Part shown: positions 19,406 through 28,709 of the stretch, in pieces
Numbering within the stretch: position 1 is the stretch's first letter
Layout: every line of letters starts with the position of its first letter
Source of the DNA: Pseudomonadota bacterium
GTDB taxonomy: Bacteria > Pseudomonadota > Gammaproteobacteria > Burkholderiales > Thiobacillaceae
Direction: 5' to 3'
DNA: 36,720 nt
Assembly: GCA_030690985.1 (NCBI GenBank)
Contig: JAUYFG010000223.1
Location: 1 to 36,720 of the forward strand
Notes under the pieces: model-generated
Told to the model about the DNA's origin: nothing
What the model saw: only the letters and a program-made list of their open reading frames with translations
Database searches by the model: none
Program-made: the position numbers and the translations under genes

Positions 19406-19854
19406 CAGTGCTCTCCTAGGTAATCATCACGCCTTGGGCAGTCATCTTCCTCATGTAGAGGGACTACCGGCAGGCTCAGTAAAAGTTCGTCTTCAACCAG
19501 CGTCCGCACATCTGTACGCTCTTCGGCCACGATCGCATCCAGCAGCGGATCGAGGCGTTCCCAGCGCTCCAGTTCCGCATCATTGCGGGCCAGGAAAATC
19601 ACCCCCTCGGAATGCAGGGAATGAACATACGGAGTGAGGCATCGCTGGCAGATCAGGGTCGGATTCGCATCGATCAGAAGACGCAAGGCGGGACGACCTC
19701 CCACCAATGCACCTGTCAGGCGATACACCACCTTACCTTGATCGCCGGCAAGTTCATCCCGCAAGCGATCCATCTCCGCCAAAGCAATTTCGCCGGCATA
19801 ACTGGCTGCTTCTCTGGCGAAGCGAATGGGATCCATCACGGTCTGTGCAGACAT
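19405..19854 (-). CDS. yceD: YceD family protein (DUF177), 23S rRNA accumulation protein
   Basis: This protein of about 149 residues has [16 protein letters not shown], the Cys-x2-Cys region common in DUF177, and an acidic C-terminus with [19 protein letters not shown]. In E. coli and plants the family is needed for 23S rRNA accumulation; the mechanism is unknown. I chose the ATG at 19854 ([16 protein letters not shown]); the frame extends upstream, but only into the divergent pycA gene. Confidence 0.9.
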   Translation of the reverse strand: MSAQTVMDPIRFAREAASYAGEIALAEMDRLRDELAGDQGKVVYRLTGALVGGRPALRLLIDANPTLICQRCLTPYVHSLHSEGVIFLARNDAELERWERLDPLLDAIVAEERTDVRTLVEDELLLSLPVVPLHEEDDCPRRDDYLGEH

Positions 19855-19885
19855 AAGCCGATAATGATATTGTGCGCGGCTCCCA

Positions 19886-21325
19886 ATGTCAAAAAACGTC
19901 TCCAGCGTGATTCGCAAGATACTCATCGCCAATCGGGGTGAAATCGCGGTTCGCATCGTGCGTGCGTGCAAGGAACTGGGCATCAAGTCGGTAGCGATAT
20001 ACACCGATGCCGATCGCAGCGCCCTTCATGTCAAGAAAGCGGACGAGGCTTACAACATCGGTTCCGACCCCGTGGTGGGCTACCTCAATGCCCACAATAT
20101 CGTGAACCTGGCCGTGGCTTCGGGCTGCGATGCCCTGCATCCCGGCTATGGTTTCCTTTCCGAAAATCCGGTAATCGCCGAAGTCTGCGCGCGCCGCGGC
20201 ATCAAGTTCATCGGCCCTTCGCCCAAGGTCATTCGCCAGATGGGCGACAAGATCCAGGCGCGACTGGCCATGATCAAGGCCGGCATTCCAGTGATCCCCG
20301 GTTCCGACCACAACCTTGCAAGCGTTGAGGAAGCCCGCGATCTGGCGAAAGGCATCGGCTATCCGGTCATGCTCAAGGCCACCAACGGCGGTGGCGGGCG
20401 CGGTATCCGCCGTTGCGACTCCGAAGCCGACCTGATGAAGAACTTCGAGCGTGTCGTCTCGGAAGCCAGCAAAGCATTCGGCAAGCCGGAAATATTCATC
20501 GAAAAGTGCGTGGTCAATCCCAAGCACATCGAAGTGCAGGTTATCGGCGATTCCCACGGCAACACCGTGCATCTGTATGAACGCGACTGCTCGATCCAGC
20601 GGCGCAACCAGAAACTGATTGAAATCGCTCCCTCGCCGCAACTCACCGAAGCGCAGCGCGAATACATCGGCAAGCTGGCGGTGCGCGCGGCCAGGACGGT
20701 GGGGTACGAGAACGCCGGCACGGTGGAATTCCTGCTCGATGCCGACAACCAGTTCTATTTCATGGAAATGAACACCCGTCTCCAGGTGGAACACACGATT
20801 ACGGAAACCATCACCGGCATCGACATCGTCCAGGAACAGATCCGCATCGCCGATGGCCTGCCGCTGCAATACAAGCAGGAAGACATCCACCACCGTGGTT
20901 TCGCCATGGAATTCCGGATCAACGCGGAAGACCCGCAGAACGGTTTCCTGCCCAGCTTCGGCCGCATCTCCCGCTACTACGCGCCAGGTGGCCCCGGTGT
21001 ACGTACCGACGCGGCGATCTATTCCGGCTATGTCATTCCGCCGTATTACGACTCGATGTGCGCCAAGATCACGGTCTGGGCACTGAATTGGGACAGCGTC
21101 ATCGCGCGCGGCCTGCGTACCCTGGACGACATGGTCGTCTATGGCGTGAAGACCACCATTCCGTACTACAAGGAAATCCTCAAGAACGAGGAATTCCGCT
21201 CCGGGCGCTTCAACACCAGCTTTGTGGAAGCCCACCCGGAACTCCTGAACTACGCGGTTCGGCGCCCCCCGGAGCTGACCGCCGCCGCCATCTCTGCGGC
21301 CATCGCCGCCCATCTCGGCATGTAA
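19886..21325 (+). CDS. pycA: pyruvate carboxylase subunit A (biotin carboxylase)
   Basis: This ATP-grasp protein of 479 residues carboxylates biotin on its partner subunit. It opens RKILIANRGEIAVRIVRACKE, carries the ATP-binding glycine loop KATNGGGGRGIR, then ERDCSIQRRNQKLIE and FMEMNTRLQVEHTITE. The following gene combines carboxyltransferase and biotin carrier, so the pair makes oxaloacetate from pyruvate rather than malonyl-CoA. ATG 19886 has no clear ribosome site; the GTG seven codons on (VIRKILIANRG) is a possible alternative start. It diverges from yceD with 31 bp between starts. Confidence 0.9.
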   Translation: MSKNVSSVIRKILIANRGEIAVRIVRACKELGIKSVAIYTDADRSALHVKKADEAYNIGSDPVVGYLNAHNIVNLAVASGCDALHPGYGFLSENPVIAEVCARRGIKFIGPSPKVIRQMGDKIQARLAMIKAGIPVIPGSDHNLASVEEARDLAKGIGYPVMLKATNGGGGRGIRRCDSEADLMKNFERVVSEASKAFGKPEIFIEKCVVNPKHIEVQVIGDSHGNTVHLYERDCSIQRRNQKLIEIAPSPQLTEAQREYIGKLAVRAARTVGYENAGTVEFLLDADNQFYFMEMNTRLQVEHTITETITGIDIVQEQIRIADGLPLQYKQEDIHHRGFAMEFRINAEDPQNGFLPSFGRISRYYAPGGPGVRTDAAIYSGYVIPPYYDSMCAKITVWALNWDSVIARGLRTLDDMVVYGVKTTIPYYKEILKNEEFRSGRFNTSFVEAHPELLNYAVRRPPELTAAAISAAIAAHLGM

Positions 21326-21347
21326 CGTGTAACGGACCTACTGAACC

Positions 21348-23201
21348 ATGGCAAAAGTACACATCTCCGAACTCGTCCTGCGTGACGGCCACCAGTCCCT
21401 CATCGCCACCCGCATGCGCACCGAGGACATGCTGCCGATCTGCGGCAAACTCGACCGGGTCGGCTTCTGGTCTCTGGAAGCCTGGGGTGGCGCCACCTTC
21501 GACGCCTGTGTGCGCTTCCTCAAGGAAGACCCGTGGGAACGCCTGAAGAAACTGCGCCGCGCCCTGCCCAATACCCAGATCAACATGCTGCTGCGCGGCC
21601 AGAACCTGCTCGGCTACCGGCACTATGCCGACGATGTGGTGCGTGCCTTCGTGCAGAAATCCGCCGACAACGGCGTCGATATATTTCGCGTGTTCGATGC
21701 CATGAACGACACCCGCAACATGCGCGTGTCCATCGAGGCGGTGAAGAAGTCCGGCAAGCACGCCCAGGGCGCGATTTCCTACACCGTCAGCCCGGTGCAC
21801 AACGTCGCCTACTTCGTGGAAATGGCAAAAACCCTGGCGGAAATGGGTGTGGATTCCATCGCCATCAAGGACATGGCCGGCCTGCTTACCCCTTATGCCG
21901 CGTTTGACCTGGTGAAAGCCGTCAAGGCGGCCACCAACCTGCCCATCAACACCCACAGCCACGCCACCGCCGGCCTTTCGACCATGGTGCACATGAAAGC
22001 CGTGGAAGCCGGCGCCGACATCATCGACTGCTGCAATTCCGCGTTCTCGGAAGGCGCCAGCCATGCCACCACGGAAAGCATGGTCGCGGCCCTGCAAGGC
22101 TCGCAATACGACACCGGCCTCGATCTGCAACTGCTCCAGGAAATCTCCGCCTACTTCCGCGAGGTGCGGAAGAAATACTGGCAGTTCGAGATGGATACCC
22201 ACCTGGTCGATACCCGCATCCTGGTTTCCCAAGTGCCCGGCGGCATGATCTCCAACCTGTCCAACCAACTGAAGGAACAGGGCGCGCTCAACCGCATGGA
22301 CGACGTCATGCTGGAAATCCCACGGGTGCGTGAAGACCTCGGCTACCCGCCCCTGGTTACGCCCACCTCGCAGATCGTCGGTACCCAGGCCGTGCTCAAT
22401 GTGCTCACCGGTGGCCGCTATAAATCGGTCACCAACGAGGTAAAAAACTACCTGCTTGGCCGCTACGGCGCCGCTCCCGGCAAGGTCAACGAAGAAGTGA
22501 AGAAGATGGCTGTGGGCAACCAGGAAGCCATCACCTGTCGCCCCGCCGACCAGATCAGCGATGAACTCGACAAACTGCGCGGCGAAGCCGAAGGCCTGAC
22601 CAAGTCCGACGAGGATGTGCTGACCTACGCCATGTTCCCCGACCTGGCCCGCGCGTTCCTGCAGGAACGCGCCGCCGGTACCCTGACGCCGGAACCGCTG
22701 CTGCCACCCGACGCGCGAGAAGCCGCCTCCTGCCCGGCCTTCTTCGCGCCCAGCGAGTTCAATGTCACCCTGCATGGCGAGACCTATCACATTCGCATCA
22801 GCGGCACCGGCCACGCCGGCGAGGGGGTGCGTCCCTTCTTCGTCCATGTCGACGGCGTTTCCGAGGAAGTGCGAGTGGAAACACTCGACGAGATCGAAGT
22901 CACCCCCGGCGGTGGCGCTCGCACCAGTGCCGGCAAGAAGAACGCGGGCGGCGCTTCCAAGGGACGGCCACGTCCGACCCACGCCGGCCACGTCACCACC
23001 GCCATGCCCGGCACCATCGTCGATGTTCTGGTCAAGATCGGCCAGAAGGTCAACGCGGGCGACGGCGTGCTGGTGATCGAAGCGATGAAGATGGAAAACG
23101 AAATCCAGTCCGCCGTCACCGGCACGGTGGTCGGCATCCATGTCGCCAAGGGCGATACGGTGACGCCGGATCAGGTGCTGGTGGAAATTCAGCCGGAGTA
23201 A
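21348..23201 (+). CDS. pycB: pyruvate carboxylase subunit B (carboxyltransferase + biotin carrier)
   Basis: This 617-residue protein has an N-terminal carboxyltransferase barrel (ELVLRDGHQSLIATRM, DIFRVFDAMNDTRN, IKDMAGLLTPYAAFDLV), a middle PYC/OADA domain, a Pro/Ala/Gly linker, and a C-terminal biotinyl domain with Lys581 in VIEAMKMENEI as the attachment site. By sequence alone it could be the alpha subunit of a sodium-pumping oxaloacetate decarboxylase. With a biotin carboxylase 22 bp upstream and no membrane beta/gamma genes beside it, two-subunit pyruvate carboxylase is better supported. Confidence 0.9.
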   Translation: MAKVHISELVLRDGHQSLIATRMRTEDMLPICGKLDRVGFWSLEAWGGATFDACVRFLKEDPWERLKKLRRALPNTQINMLLRGQNLLGYRHYADDVVRAFVQKSADNGVDIFRVFDAMNDTRNMRVSIEAVKKSGKHAQGAISYTVSPVHNVAYFVEMAKTLAEMGVDSIAIKDMAGLLTPYAAFDLVKAVKAATNLPINTHSHATAGLSTMVHMKAVEAGADIIDCCNSAFSEGASHATTESMVAALQGSQYDTGLDLQLLQEISAYFREVRKKYWQFEMDTHLVDTRILVSQVPGGMISNLSNQLKEQGALNRMDDVMLEIPRVREDLGYPPLVTPTSQIVGTQAVLNVLTGGRYKSVTNEVKNYLLGRYGAAPGKVNEEVKKMAVGNQEAITCRPADQISDELDKLRGEAEGLTKSDEDVLTYAMFPDLARAFLQERAAGTLTPEPLLPPDAREAASCPAFFAPSEFNVTLHGETYHIRISGTGHAGEGVRPFFVHVDGVSEEVRVETLDEIEVTPGGGARTSAGKKNAGGASKGRPRPTHAGHVTTAMPGTIVDVLVKIGQKVNAGDGVLVIEAMKMENEIQSAVTGTVVGIHVAKGDTVTPDQVLVEIQPE

Positions 23202-23202
23202 G

Positions 23203-23324
23203 GCGATTTCGGATTTAGGGCGATTTCGGATTTCGGATTTCGGATTGCGGATGTCAGGCGCGGCGCAGCCGCGCGAGAAAAATCCGAAATCCGAAATCCG
23301 CAATCGAAAATCCGAAATCGCAAA
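23203..23324. repeat. CGGATTT heptamer inverted repeat between convergent genes
   Basis: The left arm holds a run of CGGATTT-type heptamers and the right arm the complementary run (AAATCCG). A GC-rich hairpin, GCGCGGC-GCA-GCCGCGC (23258-23274), stands at the centre. The element fills nearly the whole gap between the pycB TAA and the glgP TGA and can fold into a long imperfect stem, so it may end both transcripts. The base composition differs sharply from both genes. Confidence 0.8.
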
Positions 23325-25877
23325 TCACAGCCATACCATCAACCCCATCTCGAACGGATGGGTGAGCAGGCCGTGAACCGGATACACGCGCACCCGGTAA
23401 AGCAGGCGGCCACACAGTTCCGGGGTGAGTTCCAGTTTGTAGACGCATTCCTGGCCTTCCCAGCCATCCGGATTCAGCGGCACGGCATCGAGATCCTTGT
23501 CCTGGCCATTTTTCGAGGCGCGTCCCATCAGTACTTCGACCCGCACGTCATCCGGGGCGAGGCCGTTGAGGTTCACCACGGCCTTGATTTCCAGGCTTTC
23601 GCCAAAGGTAATACGTTTCTTCGGGTCGTCGAGGCGGCGCAGGGCCACGCCCCCCCAGGCGAGACGCACCTTGACCTTCCAGGCAGCCAGCCCCTGGGCT
23701 GCGGCGAACCCGCCTTCCGAGTAGCGGCGCCATTGCCGGCTGGCGGGTGCATAGAACTTGTTGGCGTACTGCATGACCATGCGGGTGGCGTTGAAGGCGG
23801 GCAGCAAGGTGGCAATGGAGCGCTTGGCCATCGTCACCCATTCCCCCGAGAAGCCCAGTTCCTGGCGCCGGTAATACAGGGGAATGACCTGGTCTTGCAG
23901 CAATTCGTAGAGGGTCTGGCTGTCCTCGCGGTTGCGCCGGGCGTCGTCGTAGTACTCGGGCGCCGGTTTGATCGCCCAGCCGTTGCCGGGCTCGTAGCCC
24001 TCGTCCCACCAGCCGTCGGTGACCGAGAGGTTGAGCACGCCGTTCATGGCCGCCTTCATGCCGGAGGTGCCTGAGGCTTCCAGCGGGTAGATGGGGTTGT
24101 TCAGCCAGACGTCGCAGCCGGCCACCAGGCGGCGCGCGAAGCCGAGGTCATAGCCTTCCACCATCAGGAACTTGCCTTCGAACTCCGGCCAACGGGAAAT
24201 CTCGTGGATGCGGCGGATCAGTTCCTGTCCGGGCTTGTCGGCCGGGTGCGCCTTGCCGGCGAAAATAAACAGGACCGGGCGGCTCTCGTCGTTGATGATC
24301 TGGCGCAGCCAGTCCATGTTCTCGAAGATCAGGGTGGCGCGCTTGTAGGTGGCGAAGCGCCGCCCGAAGCCGATGGTGAGGACGTTGGGGTCGAGCGGGT
24401 TGGCGAGCTTGAGCATCCGCTCCAGGTGCGCCTCGGAGCCGTGGTTGCGCAGGTGCTGCTGGGTGATGCGGTAACGCACCGAGTAGAGCATCTGCGCCTT
24501 CAGGCCCTGGTGGACCGACCAGAAGTGGTGGTCGGGAATGGCGCCCACTTTCTGCCAGAACGCCGGCTCGCACATGCGCCGGCGCCATTCATAACCCAGC
24601 TTGTTGTCGAACAGATCCTGCCATTCCTGCGCCAGAAAAGACGCCACATGCACCCCGTTGGTGATGTAGACCATCGGCGACTCGTCCTCGGAAACCTGCG
24701 GCCACATATCCGCCAGGATGCGCGAGGAAACATTGCCGTGAATGCGCGAGACGCCGTTGTGATGACGCGAGCCATTCAGGGCCAGACGAGTCATGTTGAA
24801 ATCCTCGCCGTGGCCGGCGCCGCCCAGACGCATGAATTCTTCCCGCGAGACCCCCAGGTCGGCGCAGCAATGGCTGAAATAGTCCCAGATCATGTCTTCG
24901 GCGAAGTGATCGTGGCCGGCCGGCACCGGGGTGTGGGTGGTGAATACCGTCGAGGCGGCCACGGCTTCCAGCGCGGCATGGTAGGACAGCCCAGCCTTCA
25001 CCTTGCGGCGAATACGCTCCAGAACCAGGAAGGCGGCATGGCCTTCGTTGATGTGATAGGTGGTGGGTTTGACGTCGAGCGCGGCCAGGGCACGCATGCC
25101 GCCGATGCCGAGGACGATTTCCTGCTGGATGCGGGTGTGCTTGTCGCCGCCATAGAGCTGGTGGGTGATGTAGCGGTCTTGCTGGCTGTTGGACGGCAGG
25201 TCGGTATCCAGCAAATAAAGGCGGACATGGCCGATCAGCGCTTCCCATACTTTCACTTCCAGGCTGCGGCCGGGCAATTCGATCTGGACATGGATTTCGC
25301 TACCGTCCTCACCCAGCGCGGGGCGGATCGGCAGATCGTCGAAATCGGAATCGGTGTAATTGGCGATCTGGTTGCCGTCGTTATCGATGCGCTGATGGAA
25401 ATAGCCCTGGCGATACAGCAAGCCCACTGCCACGAACGGCAGGCGCAGGTCGGAAGCGGATTTGCAGTGGTCGCCGGCAAGGATGCCCAGGCCCCCCGAG
25501 TACACCGGGAAGCTTTCATGGAAGCCGAATTCCGCGCAGAAATAGGCGATCAGGTCGCCCGGTTTCAAATCCAGCGGCAGATCGCGCCGCAGCGGCTCGC
25601 TCATATAGGTGTCGAACGAAGACAGCACGCGGTTGTAGTTGCCCAGGAAGATGTGATCCTCCGCCGCCTCGGTCAGGCGCTCCTCGTCCACCCGCTTCAG
25701 GAACGCTTTCGGATTGTGGCCGACGGCATCCCAGAGACCGGGATGGAGACGCGCGAACAGTGTGCGCGTGGGGCGATCCCAGGCATACCAGAGGTTCTCC
25801 GCCAGTTCGGACAAACGCGCCAGGCGGCGCGGCAAACGCGGGTTGACTTCAATGACGAAGGGCGTACCGGGTTTCAT
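23325..25877 (-). CDS. glgP: alpha-glucan (glycogen/maltodextrin) phosphorylase
   Basis: This 850-residue GT35 enzyme releases glucose-1-phosphate from storage glucans. It has the N-terminal DUF3417-type domain (RRLARLSELAENLWYAWDRP), YFCAEFGFHESFPVYSGGLG, and the PLP-binding segment EASGTSGMKAAMNGVLNLS with Lys608. The N-terminal domain marks the Thermus/Mycobacterium-like branch rather than the E. coli GlgP/MalP branch. The ATG at 25877 is preceded by GGAG. It points to glycogen as a second reserve beside PHA. Just upstream, a REP pair separates it from orn. Confidence 0.93.
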   Translation of the reverse strand: MKPGTPFVIEVNPRLPRRLARLSELAENLWYAWDRPTRTLFARLHPGLWDAVGHNPKAFLKRVDEERLTEAAEDHIFLGNYNRVLSSFDTYMSEPLRRDLPLDLKPGDLIAYFCAEFGFHESFPVYSGGLGILAGDHCKSASDLRLPFVAVGLLYRQGYFHQRIDNDGNQIANYTDSDFDDLPIRPALGEDGSEIHVQIELPGRSLEVKVWEALIGHVRLYLLDTDLPSNSQQDRYITHQLYGGDKHTRIQQEIVLGIGGMRALAALDVKPTTYHINEGHAAFLVLERIRRKVKAGLSYHAALEAVAASTVFTTHTPVPAGHDHFAEDMIWDYFSHCCADLGVSREEFMRLGGAGHGEDFNMTRLALNGSRHHNGVSRIHGNVSSRILADMWPQVSEDESPMVYITNGVHVASFLAQEWQDLFDNKLGYEWRRRMCEPAFWQKVGAIPDHHFWSVHQGLKAQMLYSVRYRITQQHLRNHGSEAHLERMLKLANPLDPNVLTIGFGRRFATYKRATLIFENMDWLRQIINDESRPVLFIFAGKAHPADKPGQELIRRIHEISRWPEFEGKFLMVEGYDLGFARRLVAGCDVWLNNPIYPLEASGTSGMKAAMNGVLNLSVTDGWWDEGYEPGNGWAIKPAPEYYDDARRNREDSQTLYELLQDQVIPLYYRRQELGFSGEWVTMAKRSIATLLPAFNATRMVMQYANKFYAPASRQWRRYSEGGFAAAQGLAAWKVKVRLAWGGVALRRLDDPKKRITFGESLEIKAVVNLNGLAPDDVRVEVLMGRASKNGQDKDLDAVPLNPDGWEGQECVYKLELTPELCGRLLYRVRVYPVHGLLTHPFEMGLMVWL

Positions 25878-25912
25878 GGGGGGACTCCGTTAGCGTGAAA
25901 CAAGCCTGGTTC

Positions 25913-25970
25913 GTAGGAGCGGGCTTGCCCGCGATTGCAACGGCCGTATCGCGGGCAAGCCCGCTCCTAC
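25913..25970. repeat. REP family B pair, copy 1 (58 bp); supplies the orn stop
   Basis: Two units of GTAG+GAGCGGGCTTGCCCGCG face outward around a ~16-bp centre. The right CTAC (25967-25970) contains, on the minus strand, the TAG stop of orn. It lies in the 89-bp gap between orn and glgP. Confidence 0.92.
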
Positions 25971-26518
25971 GGGGCCATCCGAATAAAAGTGTCGCGGTAA
26001 TACTTCAACTCTTCGATGGATTCCTGAATGTCGGCCAGGGCGGTGTGGCTGTTGGCCTTCTTGAAACCGTCCTTGAGTTCCGGACGCCAGCGCGCGGCCA
26101 GTTCCTTCAGGGTGGAGACATCCAGGTTGCGGTAGTGGAACCAGGCTTCCAGCTTGGGCATGTGGCGCGCCAGGAAACGACGATCCTGGCAGATGGAATT
26201 GCCGCACATGGGCGATTTGCGCTCACCCACATGTTTTTTCATGAATTCGATCATTTTCGCTTCCACGTCCGCGTCGGACAGCGTGGAGGCTTTCACCTTG
26301 TCGATCAGCCCGGATTTGCCGTGAGTGCCCTTGTTCCAGTTGTCCATCGCATCCAGTACCGCGTCGCTTTGGTGCACTACCAGCACCGGGCCTTCTTCGA
26401 CCAGGTTGAGATCCTTGTCGGTGACGATCAGCGCCACTTCCAGGACGCTGTCGCTATCAGGTTCCAGACCGGACATTTCCATGTCGATCCAGACCAGGTG
26501 GGTATCGTTCTGTGCCAC
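25967..26518 (-). CDS. orn: oligoribonuclease
   Basis: This DEDDh exonuclease of 183 residues degrades 2-5-nt RNAs and pGpG. It has [16 protein letters not shown] (DxE motif at 12-14), the [10 protein letters not shown] region, and [19 protein letters not shown] with the last catalytic His and Asp. The start is GTG at 26518 ([15 protein letters not shown]); an in-frame ATG further upstream lies within the divergent protease gene. The C-terminus reads RMAP then TAG, and that TAG belongs to the GTAG of the adjoining REP pair. Confidence 0.94.
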   Translation of the reverse strand: MAQNDTHLVWIDMEMSGLEPDSDSVLEVALIVTDKDLNLVEEGPVLVVHQSDAVLDAMDNWNKGTHGKSGLIDKVKASTLSDADVEAKMIEFMKKHVGERKSPMCGNSICQDRRFLARHMPKLEAWFHYRNLDVSTLKELAARWRPELKDGFKKANSHTALADIQESIEELKYYRDTFIRMAP

Positions 26519-26561
26519 GTTTATCGATCCTTTACAGCCCTGAAGGGCGGGGCGGGCATTG

Positions 26562-26570
26562 TGGCATAAT
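26562..26570 (+). promoter_or_regulatory. candidate extended -10 promoter for the M48 protease gene
   Basis: TGGCATAAT, a TG-N extended -10, lies 29 bp before the ATG at 26599. No good -35 is visible upstream (GC-rich), which is compatible with an extended -10 promoter. Confidence 0.35.
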
Positions 26571-26598
26571 CGCCCGTCCCTTGTAGAAAGCACTCCTA

Positions 26599-27876
26599 AT
26601 GCCTTCATTTAAAAGCATTTTTCTCGCAGCCCTGATCCTCGCCTTCGGCCTGAAGCTGTGGTTGCTGCTGCGCCAGATGCGCCATGTCCGGCAGCATCGC
26701 GCGCTGCCGCCGGCGGTATTCGCCGCCCGCATCCCGGTCGAGGACCACCGCAAGGCAGCCGACTACACCCTGGCCAAAGCTCGCCTGGGCTTGCTGCATC
26801 TGGCCGTGGAAGCCGGCCTGCTGCTGGCGTTCACCCTGGGCGGCGGCTTGCAGTGGCTCAACGATCTGCTGGTTTCGCCGCATTTGCCGACACTCACCCC
26901 GCTGTTCGCCGGCACCGCCCTGCTGCTGGGCCTGTTTCTGATCGGCGCCCTGGTGGAACTGCCGCTCAATCTCTATCACCAGTTCAGCATCGAGGCGCGC
27001 TTCGGCTTCAACCGGCAGACCGCCGCCGGCTTCGCGGCCGACCTCGCCAAGCAGGCCGTGCTCGGCCTGGCCATCGGCGGCCCGCTGATCCTGCTGGTGC
27101 TCTGGCTCATGGGCATCATGGGCGAGGCCTGGTGGATCTGGGTCTGGGGGGTATGGATGGGCTTCAATCTGCTGATCCTGATGCTCTACCCCACCGTGAT
27201 CGCGCCACTGTTCAACAAATTCACGCCGCTCGAAGACGCCACCCTGAAAGCCCGTATCGAAGCGCTGTTGCAGCGCGCCGGCTTTACCGCCAGCGGCGTC
27301 TTCGTGATGGACGGCTCACGCCGCTCCAGCCACGGCAACGCCTATTTCACCGGCCTGGGCAAGCACAAACGCATCGTCTTTTTCGACACCCTGCTCAATC
27401 AGTTGAACCCGGAGCAGATCGAGGCTGTGCTGGCACATGAACTGGGGCATTTCAAGCACCGCCACATCGTCAAGCGCATCGCCCTGATGTTCGTCCTCTC
27501 GCTGGGAATGCTGGCCATGCTGGCCTGGCTGAAACAAGCCCCCTGGTTCTACGCCGGCCTGGGCGTGGCGACGCCTTCCGATGCGGTCGCACTGGCCCTG
27601 TTCTTCCTGGCCCTGCCGGTGTTCCTGTTCCCGATGACCCCGTTGATGAGCCTGTATTCGCGCAAACACGAATTCGAGGCCGACGCCTTCGCCGCCAACC
27701 ACAGTCAACCCGAACACCTGATCGCCGCCCTGGTCCGCCTGTACCGCGACAATGCCGCCACGCTGACGCCGGACCCGATCTACTCGTTGTTCTATGACAG
27801 CCACCCGAAGGCGGTCGAACGGATCGCCAAACTTGAGTATCATGCTCAGGTATTAGCCCCGTCCCAACCTGCTTGA
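26599..27876 (+). CDS. M48-family membrane metalloprotease (Ste24/CAAX-type)
   Basis: This 425-residue integral membrane zinc protease has HELGH at 280-284, a downstream glutamate in [13 protein letters not shown] (about 351-363), and about seven hydrophobic segments spread as in Ste24 rather than the shorter HtpX. In bacteria such enzymes are thought to act in membrane protein quality control; the CAAX-prenyl role is eukaryotic and should not be assumed. It diverges from orn. A REP unit followed by T's ends the gene. Confidence 0.9.
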   Translation: MPSFKSIFLAALILAFGLKLWLLLRQMRHVRQHRALPPAVFAARIPVEDHRKAADYTLAKARLGLLHLAVEAGLLLAFTLGGGLQWLNDLLVSPHLPTLTPLFAGTALLLGLFLIGALVELPLNLYHQFSIEARFGFNRQTAAGFAADLAKQAVLGLAIGGPLILLVLWLMGIMGEAWWIWVWGVWMGFNLLILMLYPTVIAPLFNKFTPLEDATLKARIEALLQRAGFTASGVFVMDGSRRSSHGNAYFTGLGKHKRIVFFDTLLNQLNPEQIEAVLAHELGHFKHRHIVKRIALMFVLSLGMLAMLAWLKQAPWFYAGLGVATPSDAVALALFFLALPVFLFPMTPLMSLYSRKHEFEADAFAANHSQPEHLIAALVRLYRDNAATLTPDPIYSLFYDSHPKAVERIAKLEYHAQVLAPSQPA

Positions 27877-27883
27877 GGGATAT

Positions 27884-27913
27884 GTAGCGCCGGCTTCCAG
27901 CCGGCGTCTTTTT
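27884..27913 (+). terminator. REP family D single unit acting as terminator
   Basis: GTAG+CGCCGGCTTCCAGCCGGCG is one family D unit (27884-27906). It is followed directly by TCTTTTT, giving a hairpin plus T-run eight bp past the protease stop. This is the form of a Rho-independent terminator before the cytochrome gene. Confidence 0.7.
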
Positions 27914-27938
27914 ACGCGAACCACCAGAGAGGAACCCC

Positions 27939-28241
27939 ATGAAGACCCTGATCGCCCTACTCGCCTTGCTCAGCGCCCCCGCCTTCGCCGCCCCCTTCGA
28001 CAAGGGCGATGCCAAAGCCGGCAAAGCCACCCATGACAAGCAATGCAATGCTTGCCATGCCTCCCGCTTCAATGGCGATGCCGGCAAGATCTACACCCGC
28101 GCCGACCACCGCGTGAAATCCGCAGCCAGCCTGGCCCAGATGATTACCACCTGCAACGCCAACCTGGGCAACAACCTGTTCCCGGAAGACGAGCTGAACA
28201 TCGGCGCGCACCTGAACGGCACGTTCTACAAGTTCAAATAA
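27939..28241 (+). CDS. small periplasmic c-type cytochrome
   Basis: This 100-residue precursor has a signal peptide (MKTLIALLALLSAPAFA, cut after about 17-18) and one haem-binding motif, CNACH (36-40). The mature protein of about 82 residues is a short class I cytochrome-like protein; a distal methionine is not clearly placed (Met68 in QMITTCNANLG is a candidate). AGAGAGGAA precedes the ATG. It probably carries electrons in the periplasm, partner unknown. This gene between the M48 protease and pterin dehydratase is common in betaproteobacteria. Confidence 0.88.
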   Translation: MKTLIALLALLSAPAFAAPFDKGDAKAGKATHDKQCNACHASRFNGDAGKIYTRADHRVKSAASLAQMITTCNANLGNNLFPEDELNIGAHLNGTFYKFK

Positions 28242-28261
28242 CGAGTAGCGCGCCCGCATTG

Positions 28262-28334
28262 GTAGGTTGGGCAAAGCGCAGCGTGCCCAACAAATCGCCG
28301 CGATGTTGGGCACGCTGCGCTTTGCCCAACCTAC
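28262..28334. repeat. REP family A pair, copy 2 (73 bp)
   Basis: A perfect pair of GTAG+GTTGGGCA...TGCCCAAC units with spacer AAATCGCCGCGAT. It lies between the cytochrome stop and the start of the pterin dehydratase gene, which is transcribed in the same direction. Confidence 0.93.
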
Positions 28335-28364
28335 GAGTCTCCTCACACCTCACCCCTTACACCC

Positions 28365-28709
28365 ATGACCGATACCTTCTGCGATCTCACCAAAGGCAAG
28401 TGCAAGCCCTGCGAGGGCGGCATCGCGCCGCTCAACCCGGATGAAATCAGCGCCCTCATGCCCCAGCTCGCCGGCGACTGGCAAGTGGCGGACGGCAAAC
28501 TACGGCGCGACTTCGAGTTTGCCGACCACTACCTCACCATGACCTTCGTCAACGCCGTGGCCTGGGTCTCGCACCAGCAGGGACACCACCCCGACCTGGC
28601 GGTGGGCTACAACACCTGCCGGGTGGAATACATCACCCACGCCATCGACGGGATATCCGAATCCGACTTCATCTGCGCCGCGAAGATCGACGCGCTGTTC
28701 ACGCTTTGA
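28365..28709 (+). CDS. phhB: 4a-hydroxytetrahydrobiopterin dehydratase
   Basis: This 114-residue PCD/DCoH-family protein has the active-site pattern QQGHHPDLAVGYNTCRVEYI followed by TH and a later Asp. An N-terminal Cys-rich stretch (CDLTKGKCKPCEGG) is common in proteobacterial members. It would recycle the pterin cofactor of an aromatic amino acid hydroxylase; no such hydroxylase is in the window, and some members instead serve molybdopterin. Its TGA overlaps the rsgA ATG (TGATG). Confidence 0.92.
   Translation: MTDTFCDLTKGKCKPCEGGIAPLNPDEISALMPQLAGDWQVADGKLRRDFEFADHYLTMTFVNAVAWVSHQQGHHPDLAVGYNTCRVEYITHAIDGISESDFICAAKIDALFTL

Noticed and set aside
21348-23201. Oxaloacetate decarboxylase sodium pump alpha subunit
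   Set aside because: No beta or gamma membrane subunit is adjacent, whereas a biotin carboxylase gene lies directly upstream.
21210-23303. Long minus-strand open frame (697 codons) across pycB
   Set aside because: It is a shadow of pycB, which has complete carboxyltransferase and biotinyl motifs. Same GC effect.
24204-25898. Long plus-strand open frame (564 codons) across glgP
   Set aside because: Antisense to the phosphorylase; no recognisable motif or ribosome site.
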